Shown: in pieces, positions 18,880 to 27,309 of the stretch
Layout of the letters: every line of letters begins with the position of its first letter
How positions within the stretch are numbered: the stretch's first letter is position 1
Assembly (NCBI RefSeq): GCF_900496965.1
Contig: NZ_UFQB01000002.1
Span: 62,001-126,000 of the forward strand
DNA: 64,000 bases
Reading direction: 5' to 3'
Origin: Achromobacter agilis
Lineage (GTDB): Bacteria; Pseudomonadota; Gammaproteobacteria; Burkholderiales; Burkholderiaceae_B
Made by a program: the position numbers and the translations under genes
Notes under the pieces: model-generated
The model's database searches: none
Told to the model about the DNA's origin: nothing
What the model saw: the letters and a program-made list of their open reading frames with translations, nothing else

Positions 18880-19229
18880 TGGACGCCCTTGCCCATGACC
18901 CGCAACCCTGGCGGCCCGTATGCCGCCGCCAGGACCTGGTGCCCAATTCCGGCGTGGTGGCGCTGGTCGAGGGTGTGCAGATCGCGCTGTTCTACGTGCC
19001 TCAGGACGAAGACGGCGGCGTATACGCCATCGAGAACCGCGACCCGAAGTCCGGCGCCAACGTCATCGGCCGCGGCATCGTCGGCCACCTGAGCGGCGAG
19101 CTCGTGGTCGCCTCGCCGCTCTACAAGCAGCACTTCCGCCTGGCGGACGGAAGCTGCGTGCAATACCCCGACCAGAGGCTGCGTGCCTGGCGCGCGCGCT
19201 TCAACGCCGACGCGGTAGAGATCCGCTGA
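18879..19229 (+). CDS. nirD: Nitrite reductase (NADH) small subunit
   Basis: A 116-residue Rieske-fold protein that accompanies NirB. Its ATG overlaps the nirB stop codon. The sequence CRRQDLVPNSGVVALVEGVQIALFYV followed by YAIENRDPKSGANVIGRGIVG matches the NirD core, and the CxH pairs of true Rieske clusters are absent, as is normal for NirD. It supports NirB in nitrite reduction to ammonium. Its short length is typical. Confidence 0.93.
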   Translation: MDALAHDPQPWRPVCRRQDLVPNSGVVALVEGVQIALFYVPQDEDGGVYAIENRDPKSGANVIGRGIVGHLSGELVVASPLYKQHFRLADGSCVQYPDQRLRAWRARFNADAVEIR

Positions 19230-19282
19230 AGCGCCTGCCTGCCCTCCAATTCCCGATATTCCTCCAGAAACAGGAAGCCATC

Positions 19283-20095
19283 ATGTCCTACATTGTCCCT
19301 GCCGAATTCGTCACCAAGATGGTGGACGCCGGCGAATCCAAGATCTACATGGCCACTCGCGACGCGCTCATCCGCGCCTACATGGCCGGCGCCATCCTGG
19401 CGCTCTCCGCGGTGTTCGCCGTTACCGTATCCGTGCAGACGGGCTCGCCCATCCTCGGCGCCGCGCTGTTCCCGGTCGGCTTCTGCATCCTCTACCTGAT
19501 GGGCTTCGACCTGCTGACCGGCGTGTTCGTCCTGACGCCGCTGGCGCTCATGGACCGCCGGCCCGGCGTTACCCTCAAGGCCGTCCTGCGGCACTGGGGC
19601 GTGATCTTCGTCGGCAACTTCCTGGGCGCGCTGACGGTGGCCTTCCTGATGGCCATCGTGTTCACCTACGGCTTCTCGACGCCGCCCAGCAAGGTCGGCG
19701 AGGTCATTTCGCACATCGGCGAGAACCGCACCCTGGGCTACAAGGAATACGGCGCGGGCGGCATGCTGACGATTTTCGTGCGCGGCGTGCTGTGCAACTG
19801 GATGGTGTCGCTGGGCGTCGTCGGCGCCATGATCTCCACCACGGTCAGCGGCAAGGTGATCGCCATGTGGATGCCCATCATGCTGTTCTTCGCCATGGGG
19901 TTCGAGCATTCCGTGGTGAACATGTTCCTGTTCCCCTCGGCCCTGATCCTGGGCGGCAATTTCTCGATCATGGACTATATGGTCTGGAACGAAATCCCCG
20001 TGGTGCTGGGCAACCTGATCGGCGGGCTGTCGCTCACCGGCCTGACGCTCTACACCACGCACATGAAGACCGCGCCCAAGCGCAGCTTCAACTGA
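19283..20095 (+). CDS. nirC: Formate/nitrite transporter family channel (probable nitrite transporter)
   Basis: A 270-residue inner-membrane protein with six predicted membrane segments of the FNT family, which forms pentameric channels for small monovalent anions. Visible family features are the N-terminal AGAILALSAVFAV segment, FPVGFCILYLMGFDLLTGVF, the CNWMVSLGV stretch and FEHSVVNMFLFP, which holds the central histidine. Position between nirBD and the siroheme-branch methyltransferase points to nitrite uptake. It starts at ATG 19283 behind AGGAAG. The symbol nirC is by context; FocA-like formate transport cannot be excluded. Confidence 0.87.
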   Translation: MSYIVPAEFVTKMVDAGESKIYMATRDALIRAYMAGAILALSAVFAVTVSVQTGSPILGAALFPVGFCILYLMGFDLLTGVFVLTPLALMDRRPGVTLKAVLRHWGVIFVGNFLGALTVAFLMAIVFTYGFSTPPSKVGEVISHIGENRTLGYKEYGAGGMLTIFVRGVLCNWMVSLGVVGAMISTTVSGKVIAMWMPIMLFFAMGFEHSVVNMFLFPSALILGGNFSIMDYMVWNEIPVVLGNLIGGLSLTGLTLYTTHMKTAPKRSFN

Positions 20096-20107
20096 GACCC
20101 GCCGGCC

Positions 20108-21856
20108 ATGGACCGCTACGCGCCCCGCGAATGCGCCGCCTCCCTGAAGGTCGCGGCGGGCCAGCACAGCGAGCCCGGCAGGAAACCGGTCAACCAGGAC
20201 TTCCACGGCCTGTGCCTGCCCGGCGAGCCGCTGCTGGGCTCAAAGGGCATCGCGGTCGCGCTGGCCGACGGCATCAGCAGCAGCAACGTCAGCCGCATCG
20301 CCAGCGAGACCGCGGTCGCGAGCTTCCTGGAGGACTACTACTGCACGCCGGAAACCTGGTCGGTGCGGAAATCGGCGCAAAAGGTGCTGGGCGCGGCCAA
20401 CGCCTGGCTGCATGCCCAGACCCGTCAGCGCCACGACCCTGACCGCGACCGCGGCTACGTGTGCACGATGACGGTCATGGTGCTGAAGTCCACCACCGCG
20501 CACATTCTCCACGTCGGCGACGCCCGCCTCTACCGCCTGCGCAACGGCGCGCTGGAGCAGTTGACCGAAGACCATCGCGTCTGGGTCGCTCGCGGCAAAA
20601 GCTGCCTGAGCCGGGCGCTGGGGCTGGCCCCGCAGCTCGAGATCGACTACCACACCCAGCCGCTGGAACAGGGCGACGTGTTTCTCATGGCGACCGACGG
20701 CGTCTACGAACATGTGGACGCGCAAGACATGGCCGCCGCCGTCGCCGCGCATCCCGGCAGCCTCGACGATGCCGCCCGCGCGCTGGCCGCGCTGGCTTAC
20801 GAGCGCGGCAGCGGCGACAACCTGACGGTGCAGATCGTGCGCATCGACGCCCTGCCCGGCCGCCAGGCCAGCGAACTGGGCCGCTACAGCCTCGACCTGC
20901 CCTGCCCGCCGCTGCTGGCCGCGGGCCAGGACTTCGAGGGCTTCCGCATCCTGGACGAACTGCGCGCCAGCTCCCGCAGCCACGTTTACCTGGCGCGCGA
21001 CCTCGCCAGCGGCGGACAGGCCGTCATCAAGATCCCCTCGCTGGACCTGCGCCACGATCCGGCCTATCTGGAACGGCTGCTGACCGAGGAGTGGATCGCC
21101 CGCCGCATCGACAGCCGCCACGTGGTGCGCGCCTGGCCCGCCAAGGGCCCGCGCCGCTACCTGTATACCGCCAGCGAATACATCGAAGGCCGCACCCTGA
21201 TGCAATGGATGGCCGCCAATCCCAGGCCCTCGCTGGAATCCGCCATCGCGATCGTCGAGCAGATCGCCCGCGGCCTGCAGGCCCTGCACCGGCTGGAGCT
21301 CGTGCACCAGGACCTGCGCCCGGACAACATTCTCATCACGCCGGACGGCACGGCGAAGATCATCGACCTGGGGTCCGCCAAGGTTGCGGGCATCGACGAG
21401 CTGATGCACGCCGGCGGCCACGCCGGCCCGGTGCTGGGCACGGCCCAGTACGCCGCGCCCGAGTACTTCCTGGGCGAGGCCGGCACGCCCAGGTCCGATC
21501 TGTACTCGCTGGCGGCGATGCTCTATCAGATGCTGTCGGGCCGCCTGCCCTACGGGCCGGACGCTGCCCGGGCCCGCAGCCGCGCCGCGCAGCTGCGCCT
21601 GAGCTACGTTTCCGTCCTGGGCCGCGACCGCGAGATTCCCGCCTGGATCGACGGCGTGCTCAGCCGCGCGCTGCATCCCGACCCGTGCTCGCGCACGCCC
21701 GAGCTATCCGAATTCACCTATGCGCTGCGCCATCCTGCCGAGACCGCCCGGCAGGGCGAACGCCTGCCCCTGCTGGAACGCAATCCGCTGGCCTTCTGGA
21801 AGGGGCTGAGCCTGGTCCTGGCGATCGCGCTCGCCGCCCTTTCCCTCCCCTTATGA
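20108..21856 (+). CDS. Fused PP2C-type phosphatase and Ser/Thr protein kinase, membrane-anchored
   Basis: A 582-residue two-domain signalling protein. Residues about 13-250 are a PP2C phosphatase with metal-binding aspartates in ALADG (D54), HVGDAR (D138), ATDG (D197) and SGDN (D237). Residues about 275-545 are a Hanks-type kinase: invariant Lys308 (QAVIKI), catalytic loop HQDLRPDN (400-407) and DLG instead of DFG (420-422), then GTAQYAAPE. A hydrophobic C-terminal segment (about 562-582) anchors it to the inner membrane. It starts 12 bp after nirC and overlaps the ribosome-entry region of the methyltransferase gene, so it is co-transcribed. Such a fusion inside a nitrite operon suggests post-translational control of transport or reduction; the target is unknown. 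Confidence 0.9.
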   Translation: MDRYAPRECAASLKVAAGQHSEPGRKPVNQDFHGLCLPGEPLLGSKGIAVALADGISSSNVSRIASETAVASFLEDYYCTPETWSVRKSAQKVLGAANAWLHAQTRQRHDPDRDRGYVCTMTVMVLKSTTAHILHVGDARLYRLRNGALEQLTEDHRVWVARGKSCLSRALGLAPQLEIDYHTQPLEQGDVFLMATDGVYEHVDAQDMAAAVAAHPGSLDDAARALAALAYERGSGDNLTVQIVRIDALPGRQASELGRYSLDLPCPPLLAAGQDFEGFRILDELRASSRSHVYLARDLASGGQAVIKIPSLDLRHDPAYLERLLTEEWIARRIDSRHVVRAWPAKGPRRYLYTASEYIEGRTLMQWMAANPRPSLESAIAIVEQIARGLQALHRLELVHQDLRPDNILITPDGTAKIIDLGSAKVAGIDELMHAGGHAGPVLGTAQYAAPEYFLGEAGTPRSDLYSLAAMLYQMLSGRLPYGPDAARARSRAAQLRLSYVSVLGRDREIPAWIDGVLSRALHPDPCSRTPELSEFTYALRHPAETARQGERLPLLERNPLAFWKGLSLVLAIALAALSLPL

Positions 21857-21873
21857 ACGCAAGGACGCCCATC

Positions 21874-22641
21874 ATGAATCCTGCCGTCTGGCTGATCGGC
21901 GCAGGCCCCGGAGACCCGGAGCTGCTGACGATGAAAGCGGTCAAGGCCCTGGGCCTGGCCGACGTGGTCCTGGTCGACGATCTGGTCGACCCGCGCATCC
22001 TCGACTACTGCCCCGACGCGCGCATCGTGCGCGTGGGCAAACGCGGCGGCTGCCGCTCGACGCCGCAGGACTTCATCCAGCGCCTGATGCTGCGCTATGC
22101 CCGGCAAGGGCTGCGCGTGGCCCGGCTCAAGGGCGGAGATCCCTGCATCTTCGGGCGGGGCGGCGAGGAGGCCCAGTGGCTCAGCGCGCACGGGGTCGCC
22201 TGCGAGGTCGTCAACGGCATCACCGCCGGCCTGGCCGCCGCGACCGCCGTCGGCATCCCGCTCACGCAACGCGGCCTGGCGACGGGCGTTACACTGGTCA
22301 CGGCCCATACGCAGGACGGCGGCATGCCCGATTGGTCCGCGCTGGCGCGAGGCGGCACGACACTGGTGGTCTACATGGGAGTCGCAAAACTGCAAGACAT
22401 GCGCGGCCAGTTGCTGGCGGCGGGCATGGATGCCGCCACCCCCGTGGCGATGATCGAGAACGCCAGCCTGCCCGGACAGCGTGAATGCGCCTCCACGGTC
22501 GCGGCCATGGCTGACGACGCAGACGCTTTCCGGCTGCGCAGCCCCGCGGTGCTGGTGATCGGCCAGGTCGCCGCCTGCCGTATGTACGGCGCTCCCGACG
22601 CCCCAGCCCTGGCCGAAACCCGCTTGCGCCGCAGCGCCTGA
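21874..22641 (+). CDS. cobA: Uroporphyrinogen-III C-methyltransferase
   Basis: A 255-residue SAM-dependent enzyme that methylates uroporphyrinogen III twice to precorrin-2, the branch point to siroheme and cobalamin. Signatures: VWLIGAGPGDPELLTMKA at the N-terminus, VVLVDDLV, RVGKRGG, and the second family motif VARLKGGDPCIFGRGGEE. I start at ATG 21874, where AAGGA lies eight bases upstream. An earlier in-frame ATG at 21853 overlaps the kinase stop but has no ribosome site. Siroheme is the NirB cofactor, which explains its place in the operon. Confidence 0.92.
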   Translation: MNPAVWLIGAGPGDPELLTMKAVKALGLADVVLVDDLVDPRILDYCPDARIVRVGKRGGCRSTPQDFIQRLMLRYARQGLRVARLKGGDPCIFGRGGEEAQWLSAHGVACEVVNGITAGLAAATAVGIPLTQRGLATGVTLVTAHTQDGGMPDWSALARGGTTLVVYMGVAKLQDMRGQLLAAGMDAATPVAMIENASLPGQRECASTVAAMADDADAFRLRSPAVLVIGQVAACRMYGAPDAPALAETRLRRSA

Positions 22642-22668
22642 CCCAATCCGACCGAGACCGGAATCCTT

Positions 22669-23928
22669 ATGGCCGAACGCCACATGCCACCGCCGCTGCG
22701 CTTTCTGCTCGCCGCGCGCCGCAGCGAACTCCATGGCCTGGAAGCCCTGGCGCGCGGCTGCGATCTGGTCGTGCGCATCGGCGCGCTGGCGCACGCGCTG
22801 CAAAAGGAACGCGGCTATTCCAATCTATACCTGTGCAGCGGCGATGCGCGCCTGCTGCCGGCACTGGCCGACCTGAGCCGGCAGTCCGAGGCGGTCGAAA
22901 CCGACGTCCGCCACAGGCTGGACGGACTGGCGGCGGACCCGGCGCCAGGCAACGTGCGCGCCCGGCTGCTCAACGCCATCGCCTATTCCCTCTTCCGGCT
23001 GGAAGAACTGGCCGGCTTGCGGCGGCAGGTCCGCGACCGGCGCGTGCCCGCCGAAGATGCCGACGCGCGCTTCACGCGGGCCGTCGGCAGCCTGCTGGCC
23101 ATCGTCTTCGAGGCCGCGGACACCGCAACGGATCCCGGCGTCACCCGTAACCTGGTGGCGCTGCTGAATTTCATGCAGGGCAAGGAATTGAGCGGCCAGG
23201 AGCGCGCCTGCGGCGTCATGGGCTTTACCGCCGGCTGCTTCACCGATGCGCAGAAGGCGCGCATGCTGGGCCTGGCCGCCAGCCAGGACCGCAGCTTCGG
23301 CATCTTCGCGCAATACGCCGAAGCCGGCGCCCAGCAACGCTGGGAGCAGATCCAGCAACAGGGGCAGCCAGTGCGGCGCCTGCGCGGCATGGCGCAGCGC
23401 ACGTCGGACGGGCAGCGCGTGGACGCCAGCCTGGCCGAGTTGTGGTTCGAACTCTACACGGCCCGCATCGACGCCATGCGCGGGCTGGAAAGCCTGCTCG
23501 CCGACGCGCTGGCGCAACGCTGCGCGCAACGCATCGCCGACACCCGGCAGGAACTGGACGACCGCCGTCTGCTGCTGAGCCGCTATGCCGACCACGCCAG
23601 CGGCCGCACGCCCAGCATGGTGTACAGCGTGCAGGGCCGCGTCATGGACGAACCGCCGCCCGACGGCGTGGGCGAGGAGCTGGAACGGTCCATTCTGGAC
23701 ATGATGCGCGAACAGGCGCTACGCATGCAGCACGCCGACGATGCGCTGGCCGCCGCGCGCGGCGCGCTGGACGAGACGAAGCGCATCGACCGCGCCAAGC
23801 TGCTCCTGATCGGCCGCTATGGCCTGACGGAACAGGCCGCGCACGAACGCCTGCAACGCGCCGCCATGGACGGCGGGCTGTCCCTGGCGGACGTCGCGCG
23901 GCTGATCGTCGAACAGGACGAAAACTGA
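22669..23928 (+). CDS. nasR: Nitrate/nitrite-sensing antitermination regulator (NIT + ANTAR domains)
   Basis: A 419-residue protein with an all-helical NIT domain (about 30-300; QKERGYSNLYLCSG near its start, GKELSGQERACGVMGF in the middle) and a C-terminal ANTAR RNA-binding domain (about 355-412; TKRIDRAKLLLIGRYGLTEQ and AHERLQRAAMDGG). In Klebsiella NasR, nitrate or nitrite binding to NIT lets ANTAR bind leader RNA and prevent termination. This is the last gene of the nitrite operon, 27 bp after cobA, so it would control its own expression through the leader at 16210-16292. The symbol is assigned by architecture. Confidence 0.88.
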   Translation: MAERHMPPPLRFLLAARRSELHGLEALARGCDLVVRIGALAHALQKERGYSNLYLCSGDARLLPALADLSRQSEAVETDVRHRLDGLAADPAPGNVRARLLNAIAYSLFRLEELAGLRRQVRDRRVPAEDADARFTRAVGSLLAIVFEAADTATDPGVTRNLVALLNFMQGKELSGQERACGVMGFTAGCFTDAQKARMLGLAASQDRSFGIFAQYAEAGAQQRWEQIQQQGQPVRRLRGMAQRTSDGQRVDASLAELWFELYTARIDAMRGLESLLADALAQRCAQRIADTRQELDDRRLLLSRYADHASGRTPSMVYSVQGRVMDEPPPDGVGEELERSILDMMREQALRMQHADDALAAARGALDETKRIDRAKLLLIGRYGLTEQAAHERLQRAAMDGGLSLADVARLIVEQDEN

Positions 23929-23953
23929 TGCCGGCGCGGTCCCCGGCGCCCGG

Positions 23954-25501
23954 CTAGCGGAACACCCGCTGGGTCAGGCTCACCACGGCCGCTATCAACG
24001 CCACAGCCATCACCACATGGAAATGGTCCAGGCTGGCCAGCAGCACCGATTGCCGGGAGACCATCTGGGCGATCTGCTCCATCGCCAGCTCGCGGGCCTG
24101 CGCCGGCCCCGCCACCGCGGAAAAATAGTCGGTCAACCGGGCCATCGCCGACTCGAAATTCGCATTGCCCGCCACGATGCCGCCGCGCAACCGGTCGTAA
24201 TGCTCGGAGGTAAACCACTGCTGGCCGATGGTGGCGAGCATGATCCCCAGCGCCTGCCCGATCTGCGCCAGCATGTTCTTTACCTGCTGCGCATGGGCGA
24301 ACACCGCCGGATCCCCGGTCAGCCCGGTAAACGTCTGCATGGCCGTTGTGGGCATGACAATCATGATGAACACGCCATAGCAGGCCAGCGCGGGAAATAC
24401 TGCGGTCCACAAATCGGCGTCGGGCGTCAGCCGCGACATCAGCCCGCCGAAGGCCGCCAGCGCCAGGAATCCCGTCACGAAGAACTTGCGCGGCGCGGGC
24501 CAGCGCGGCAGCAATTGCGACATCACCGCCCAGGTCAGCACGCCCGCCCCCAGGCCCATGGCGAAGAACTCGCCGGTGGTGGACCAGGACTGGCCCAGCG
24601 CGCGCTGCAGCATCACCGGCACCAGGTAGCCATTTGCACCCAGCATCAGGTAGCACGCCATGAACAGCGCCAGCCCGCAGATGAAGCGCACCTCTTTCAT
24701 GCCGCCCAGCTTGAGCAGCGGCGCGCCATTGCGCGTTTCCGACCGCACGAAGTAGCCCATCGCCGCAGTGCCCGCGACCGCCGACAGCACCAGCAGATGG
24801 CGGTCGCTGAAGAAGTCGTAATAGGACCGCTGCAGGGCGTGCAGCACCAGGAAGCTGCCCGCGCCCAAGGCGGCGATCGGCATCGGGCGCGCCTGGCCGG
24901 CCAGCACCGCCTCCGCATCCTTGCCCGGCATCGCGCGCGCGACGGGGACCATCGCCAGCAGAGACAGCGCCGCCACCAGCCAGAACATCATCGGCCAACC
25001 GTCGCGGTCCACCGCCATCGAGGCCAGCCACGGCGCCAGCGCCGTGCCCACGCACAAGCCGGTCGCCAACGCCTTGATGCCGTGGAAGCGCGCCGGTCCG
25101 GGCGGAATCAGGTTGACGCTCAGGCGCGACGACGTGAGCATGGCCGCGCACCCCATGGCCATCAGGATCCTGCCGCACAGAAACCCCGCCTCGCTGCGCG
25201 ACAGCGCGCAAACCGCGGCGCCCGCGGCCGCCGCGGCCAGCGAGGCCAGCAAATAGCGCCGCAAGCCCAGGCGATGCACCAGCCAGCCCTGCAGCGCGAT
25301 CATCACCACGGCCACGCAGGCGTAAATCACGGCCACGGTGGAATACTCCTCCGGGCTGGCGCCGATCTCGCCCATGATGGGCGCGGCGGCGAAAGTCACC
25401 ATGCCGTTCTGCAGGAAATCGATGAGGGTCAGGGCGCCTATGACGAGCAGCAGCGAAGCGCGGGCCGCCGGAATTCCTGATGCGCGTGATGGTTCATGCA
25501 T
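23954..25501 (-). CDS. MFS transporter, DHA2 (drug:H+ antiporter) type
   Basis: A 515-residue inner-membrane protein with about fourteen hydrophobic segments. It resembles EmrB-like multidrug efflux proteins: LIDFLQNGMVTFAAAPIMGE in the first helix region, VAVVMIALQGWLVHRLGLRR, and a GRILMAMGCAAM segment. I start at ATG 25501 (MHEPS...); eighteen further codons are open upstream but overlap the operator-bearing leader. A MarR regulator gene lies 75 bp upstream in the same direction, and the palindrome at 25533-25542 sits between them, so the pump is probably repressed by that MarR. The substrate is unknown. Confidence 0.85.
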   Translation of the reverse strand: MHEPSRASGIPAARASLLLVIGALTLIDFLQNGMVTFAAAPIMGEIGASPEEYSTVAVIYACVAVVMIALQGWLVHRLGLRRYLLASLAAAAAGAAVCALSRSEAGFLCGRILMAMGCAAMLTSSRLSVNLIPPGPARFHGIKALATGLCVGTALAPWLASMAVDRDGWPMMFWLVAALSLLAMVPVARAMPGKDAEAVLAGQARPMPIAALGAGSFLVLHALQRSYYDFFSDRHLLVLSAVAGTAAMGYFVRSETRNGAPLLKLGGMKEVRFICGLALFMACYLMLGANGYLVPVMLQRALGQSWSTTGEFFAMGLGAGVLTWAVMSQLLPRWPAPRKFFVTGFLALAAFGGLMSRLTPDADLWTAVFPALACYGVFIMIVMPTTAMQTFTGLTGDPAVFAHAQQVKNMLAQIGQALGIMLATIGQQWFTSEHYDRLRGGIVAGNANFESAMARLTDYFSAVAGPAQARELAMEQIAQMVSRQSVLLASLDHFHVVMAVALIAAVVSLTQRVFR

Positions 25502-25532
25502 GATGTGAGGTTTTGTATGCCCAGGCTGTATA

Positions 25533-25542
25533 TGCCTAGGCA
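25533..25542. promoter_or_regulatory. Probable MarR operator in front of the MFS gene
   Basis: TGCCTAGGCA is a perfect 10-bp palindrome about 32 bp upstream of the MFS start codon. The same core occurs, extended to twelve bases, upstream of the marR gene itself (26078-26089). A weaker related half (GTATGCCCAGGC, 25516-25527) lies beside it. Confidence 0.65.
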
Positions 25543-25576
25543 GATAAATAACCAAAAAAAAGCGGACCGATGAGTG

Positions 25577-26032
25577 TCAGTCCGATTTCGCGTTGATCAG
25601 GATGCGCGACAGCAGCTTGTGCAGCGTCTCGGCGTCCTTTTCCGAGAACCCCGTCAACAACCGGCGAAACGCCACTTCGGTCACTTGCCGCGCCTGCGGC
25701 AGGGCGGCCTGCCCCAGCGCCGTAAGCTCGATCAGGAAGCTGCGCCGGTCGGATTCGTTTTCCACACGGCGGATGAAACCCTTGGCGGCAATGCGGTCCA
25801 GCAGCCGGGTCATGGCGCCGGAGTCATACGCCAGCACGCGGCAGAAATCGCTGAGCGTGCGTCCCCAGCCTTTCGCCAGGCAATTCAGCACCACGTACTG
25901 CGGCACCGTCATCTGCAGGGGCGCGAGCTCGCGTTCCAGCGCGTCCTGGATGCCGTTGCGCACGGACGTCACCATGAAACCGAGGTCACCGGTGCAAAAC
26001 TCGTCCAGCACGGAAGGTTTGGCGTTATTCAC
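25577..26032 (-). CDS. MarR-family transcriptional regulator
   Basis: A 151-residue winged-helix protein. Family features: LERELAPLQMTVPQYVVLNC, the recognition helix region DFCRVLAYDSGAMTRLLDRI, the wing FIRRVENESDRRSFLIELT and a closing LTALGQAALPQ. MarR repressors of this size are usually released from DNA by aromatic or other small ligands. Its own upstream region and the gap to the MFS pump carry matching palindromes, so it most likely represses both itself and the pump. Confidence 0.9.
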   Translation of the reverse strand: MNNAKPSVLDEFCTGDLGFMVTSVRNGIQDALERELAPLQMTVPQYVVLNCLAKGWGRTLSDFCRVLAYDSGAMTRLLDRIAAKGFIRRVENESDRRSFLIELTALGQAALPQARQVTEVAFRRLLTGFSEKDAETLHKLLSRILINAKSD

Positions 26033-26070
26033 GATGGTCTTGCCGTCTGCTCATCGGGATCGATTTCCGC

Positions 26071-26096
26071 ATATTAACTGCCTAGGCAGCAAATAT
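26071..26096. promoter_or_regulatory. Probable MarR operator in the marR promoter
   Basis: The core CTGCCTAGGCAG (26078-26089) is a perfect 12-bp palindrome. Flanking ATATT (26071-26075) and AATAT (26092-26096) extend the dyad, with two mismatched positions on each side. It lies about 40-60 bp upstream of the marR start codon, where autorepression would act. Confidence 0.72.
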
Positions 26097-26135
26097 GCAA
26101 GAACAGTGTCGCGCGCGCCCGTGCTTTCTGTCCGT

Positions 26136-27197
26136 CTAGGGCAGGTTCTCGCGGAATATCACCTGGCTGCGGGCCAGTTCCACCCCGTTCATCGCGCTGC
26201 GCTTGTCGCGCAGGTTGCAGAAAATGCGCACACAGCTCATCAGCGCCTCCATCGGGCTTTGCGTGATGACGGCGTCCATGGTCCCGTCGATCAGCAGCGA
26301 GCGGGTGTCGGGGGTCAGGCCATGGCCGATGAAGACGACGCGATGCTGCAGGCCCGCCTCTTTCAGGGCGCGCGCCACGCCGTCCGACGCGCCGCCGATG
26401 TTGTAGATGCCGGCCAGTTGCGGATACTGCTCGAGCAGTTGGCGTGTTTGTTCGTAGTTCCTTTGCGCATCGTCGTAGCCTTCCCGCAAATCCACCACCT
26501 GCATAGCCTGGAATTGTTCGGCGTATAGCTGCAGGAAACCGCCCTCGCGCTCCTCGTGCGCCCGGTAGTGGCGCGACCCGGCGATCAGCGCTACGTGCGC
26601 CGCCCGCGCGCCGATGAAGCGCGCGATCAAATACCCCGCGGTGCGCCCGGCGGCGCGGTTGTCCAGCCCCACGTAGGCCGCGCGCGCGCTGTTGGCGATA
26701 TCGGAGATCAGCGTCACCGCCGGCACGCCCTGCTGCGCGAGCGCATCGACGGCTTCGCGCACCGCCGGATGCTCCAGCGCCATGAACGCGATGCCGTCCG
26801 CGCGTTTGCCATGCTTGGCCAGCGCCTGGGCCAGCGCGTCGGGGTTGAAGCTTTCGACATATTCGACCTGGCACTTGGCGTTCAGGGGCGCGAAATGCTC
26901 GTGCGCGTAGCTGACGGTATCGCCCAGCATGCGGAGATACCGGTTGCTGCCGCGCGGCAGCAGGAAGACCAGCCGCATCGGCTCGGGCGCGGCGGCGGAG
27001 CGGAGTTCCTGCTCGGGCAGGTAATCCAGTTCGATCGCGGCCCGGAAGACCTTTTGCGCGGTGCTGGCCCGCACGCCGGAACGGCGGTTCAGCACGCGGT
27101 CGGCTGTGGCCGTGGAAACGCCGGCGCGCGCCGCGACATCCGCCAGGCGCGCCAGCTTGCGTTCGGAAGGCGCTCTATTCACATCAAAAACCATCAT
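26136..27197 (-). CDS. LacI-family transcriptional regulator
   Basis: A 353-residue repressor. The helix-turn-helix and hinge are ARLADVAARAGVSTATADRV followed by LNRRSGVRASTAQKVFRA (about residues 14-55). A sugar-binding-protein-like domain follows (LVFLLPRGSNRYLRMLGD to VIFRENLP). I start at the tandem ATG codons at 27197/27194, giving normal family length. Forty-five more codons are open upstream, but the sequence there is not like LacI and lies in the shared promoter region. It is divergent from the TRAP/RuBisCO-like cluster and is its likely regulator, responding to the imported acid or an intermediate. Confidence 0.88.
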   Translation of the reverse strand: MMVFDVNRAPSERKLARLADVAARAGVSTATADRVLNRRSGVRASTAQKVFRAAIELDYLPEQELRSAAAPEPMRLVFLLPRGSNRYLRMLGDTVSYAHEHFAPLNAKCQVEYVESFNPDALAQALAKHGKRADGIAFMALEHPAVREAVDALAQQGVPAVTLISDIANSARAAYVGLDNRAAGRTAGYLIARFIGARAAHVALIAGSRHYRAHEEREGGFLQLYAEQFQAMQVVDLREGYDDAQRNYEQTRQLLEQYPQLAGIYNIGGASDGVARALKEAGLQHRVVFIGHGLTPDTRSLLIDGTMDAVITQSPMEALMSCVRIFCNLRDKRSAMNGVELARSQVIFRENLP

Positions 27198-27287
27198 GAA
27201 AGAAGTTTGACGATGATAGCGCCAATTCACTATTGTCCAGTCTGCCGCATGGGGTTGGCGCTTTTGTGGCACATCAAAAAACATCAT
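27181..27287. repeat. Direct repeat ACATCAAAAAMCATCAT in the lacI-dctP intergenic region
   Basis: Two 17-base copies at 27181-27197 and 27271-27287, one mismatch, exactly 90 bp apart. On the minus strand each reads ATGATG-K-TTTTTGATGT. The first copy is the start of the LacI gene, and the second lies 30 codons upstream in the same frame. The pair may be operator sites on both sides of the divergent promoters, or a duplicated start region. Confidence 0.7.
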
Positions 27288-27309
27288 AGCCATGATTATG
27301 GAGACAACC

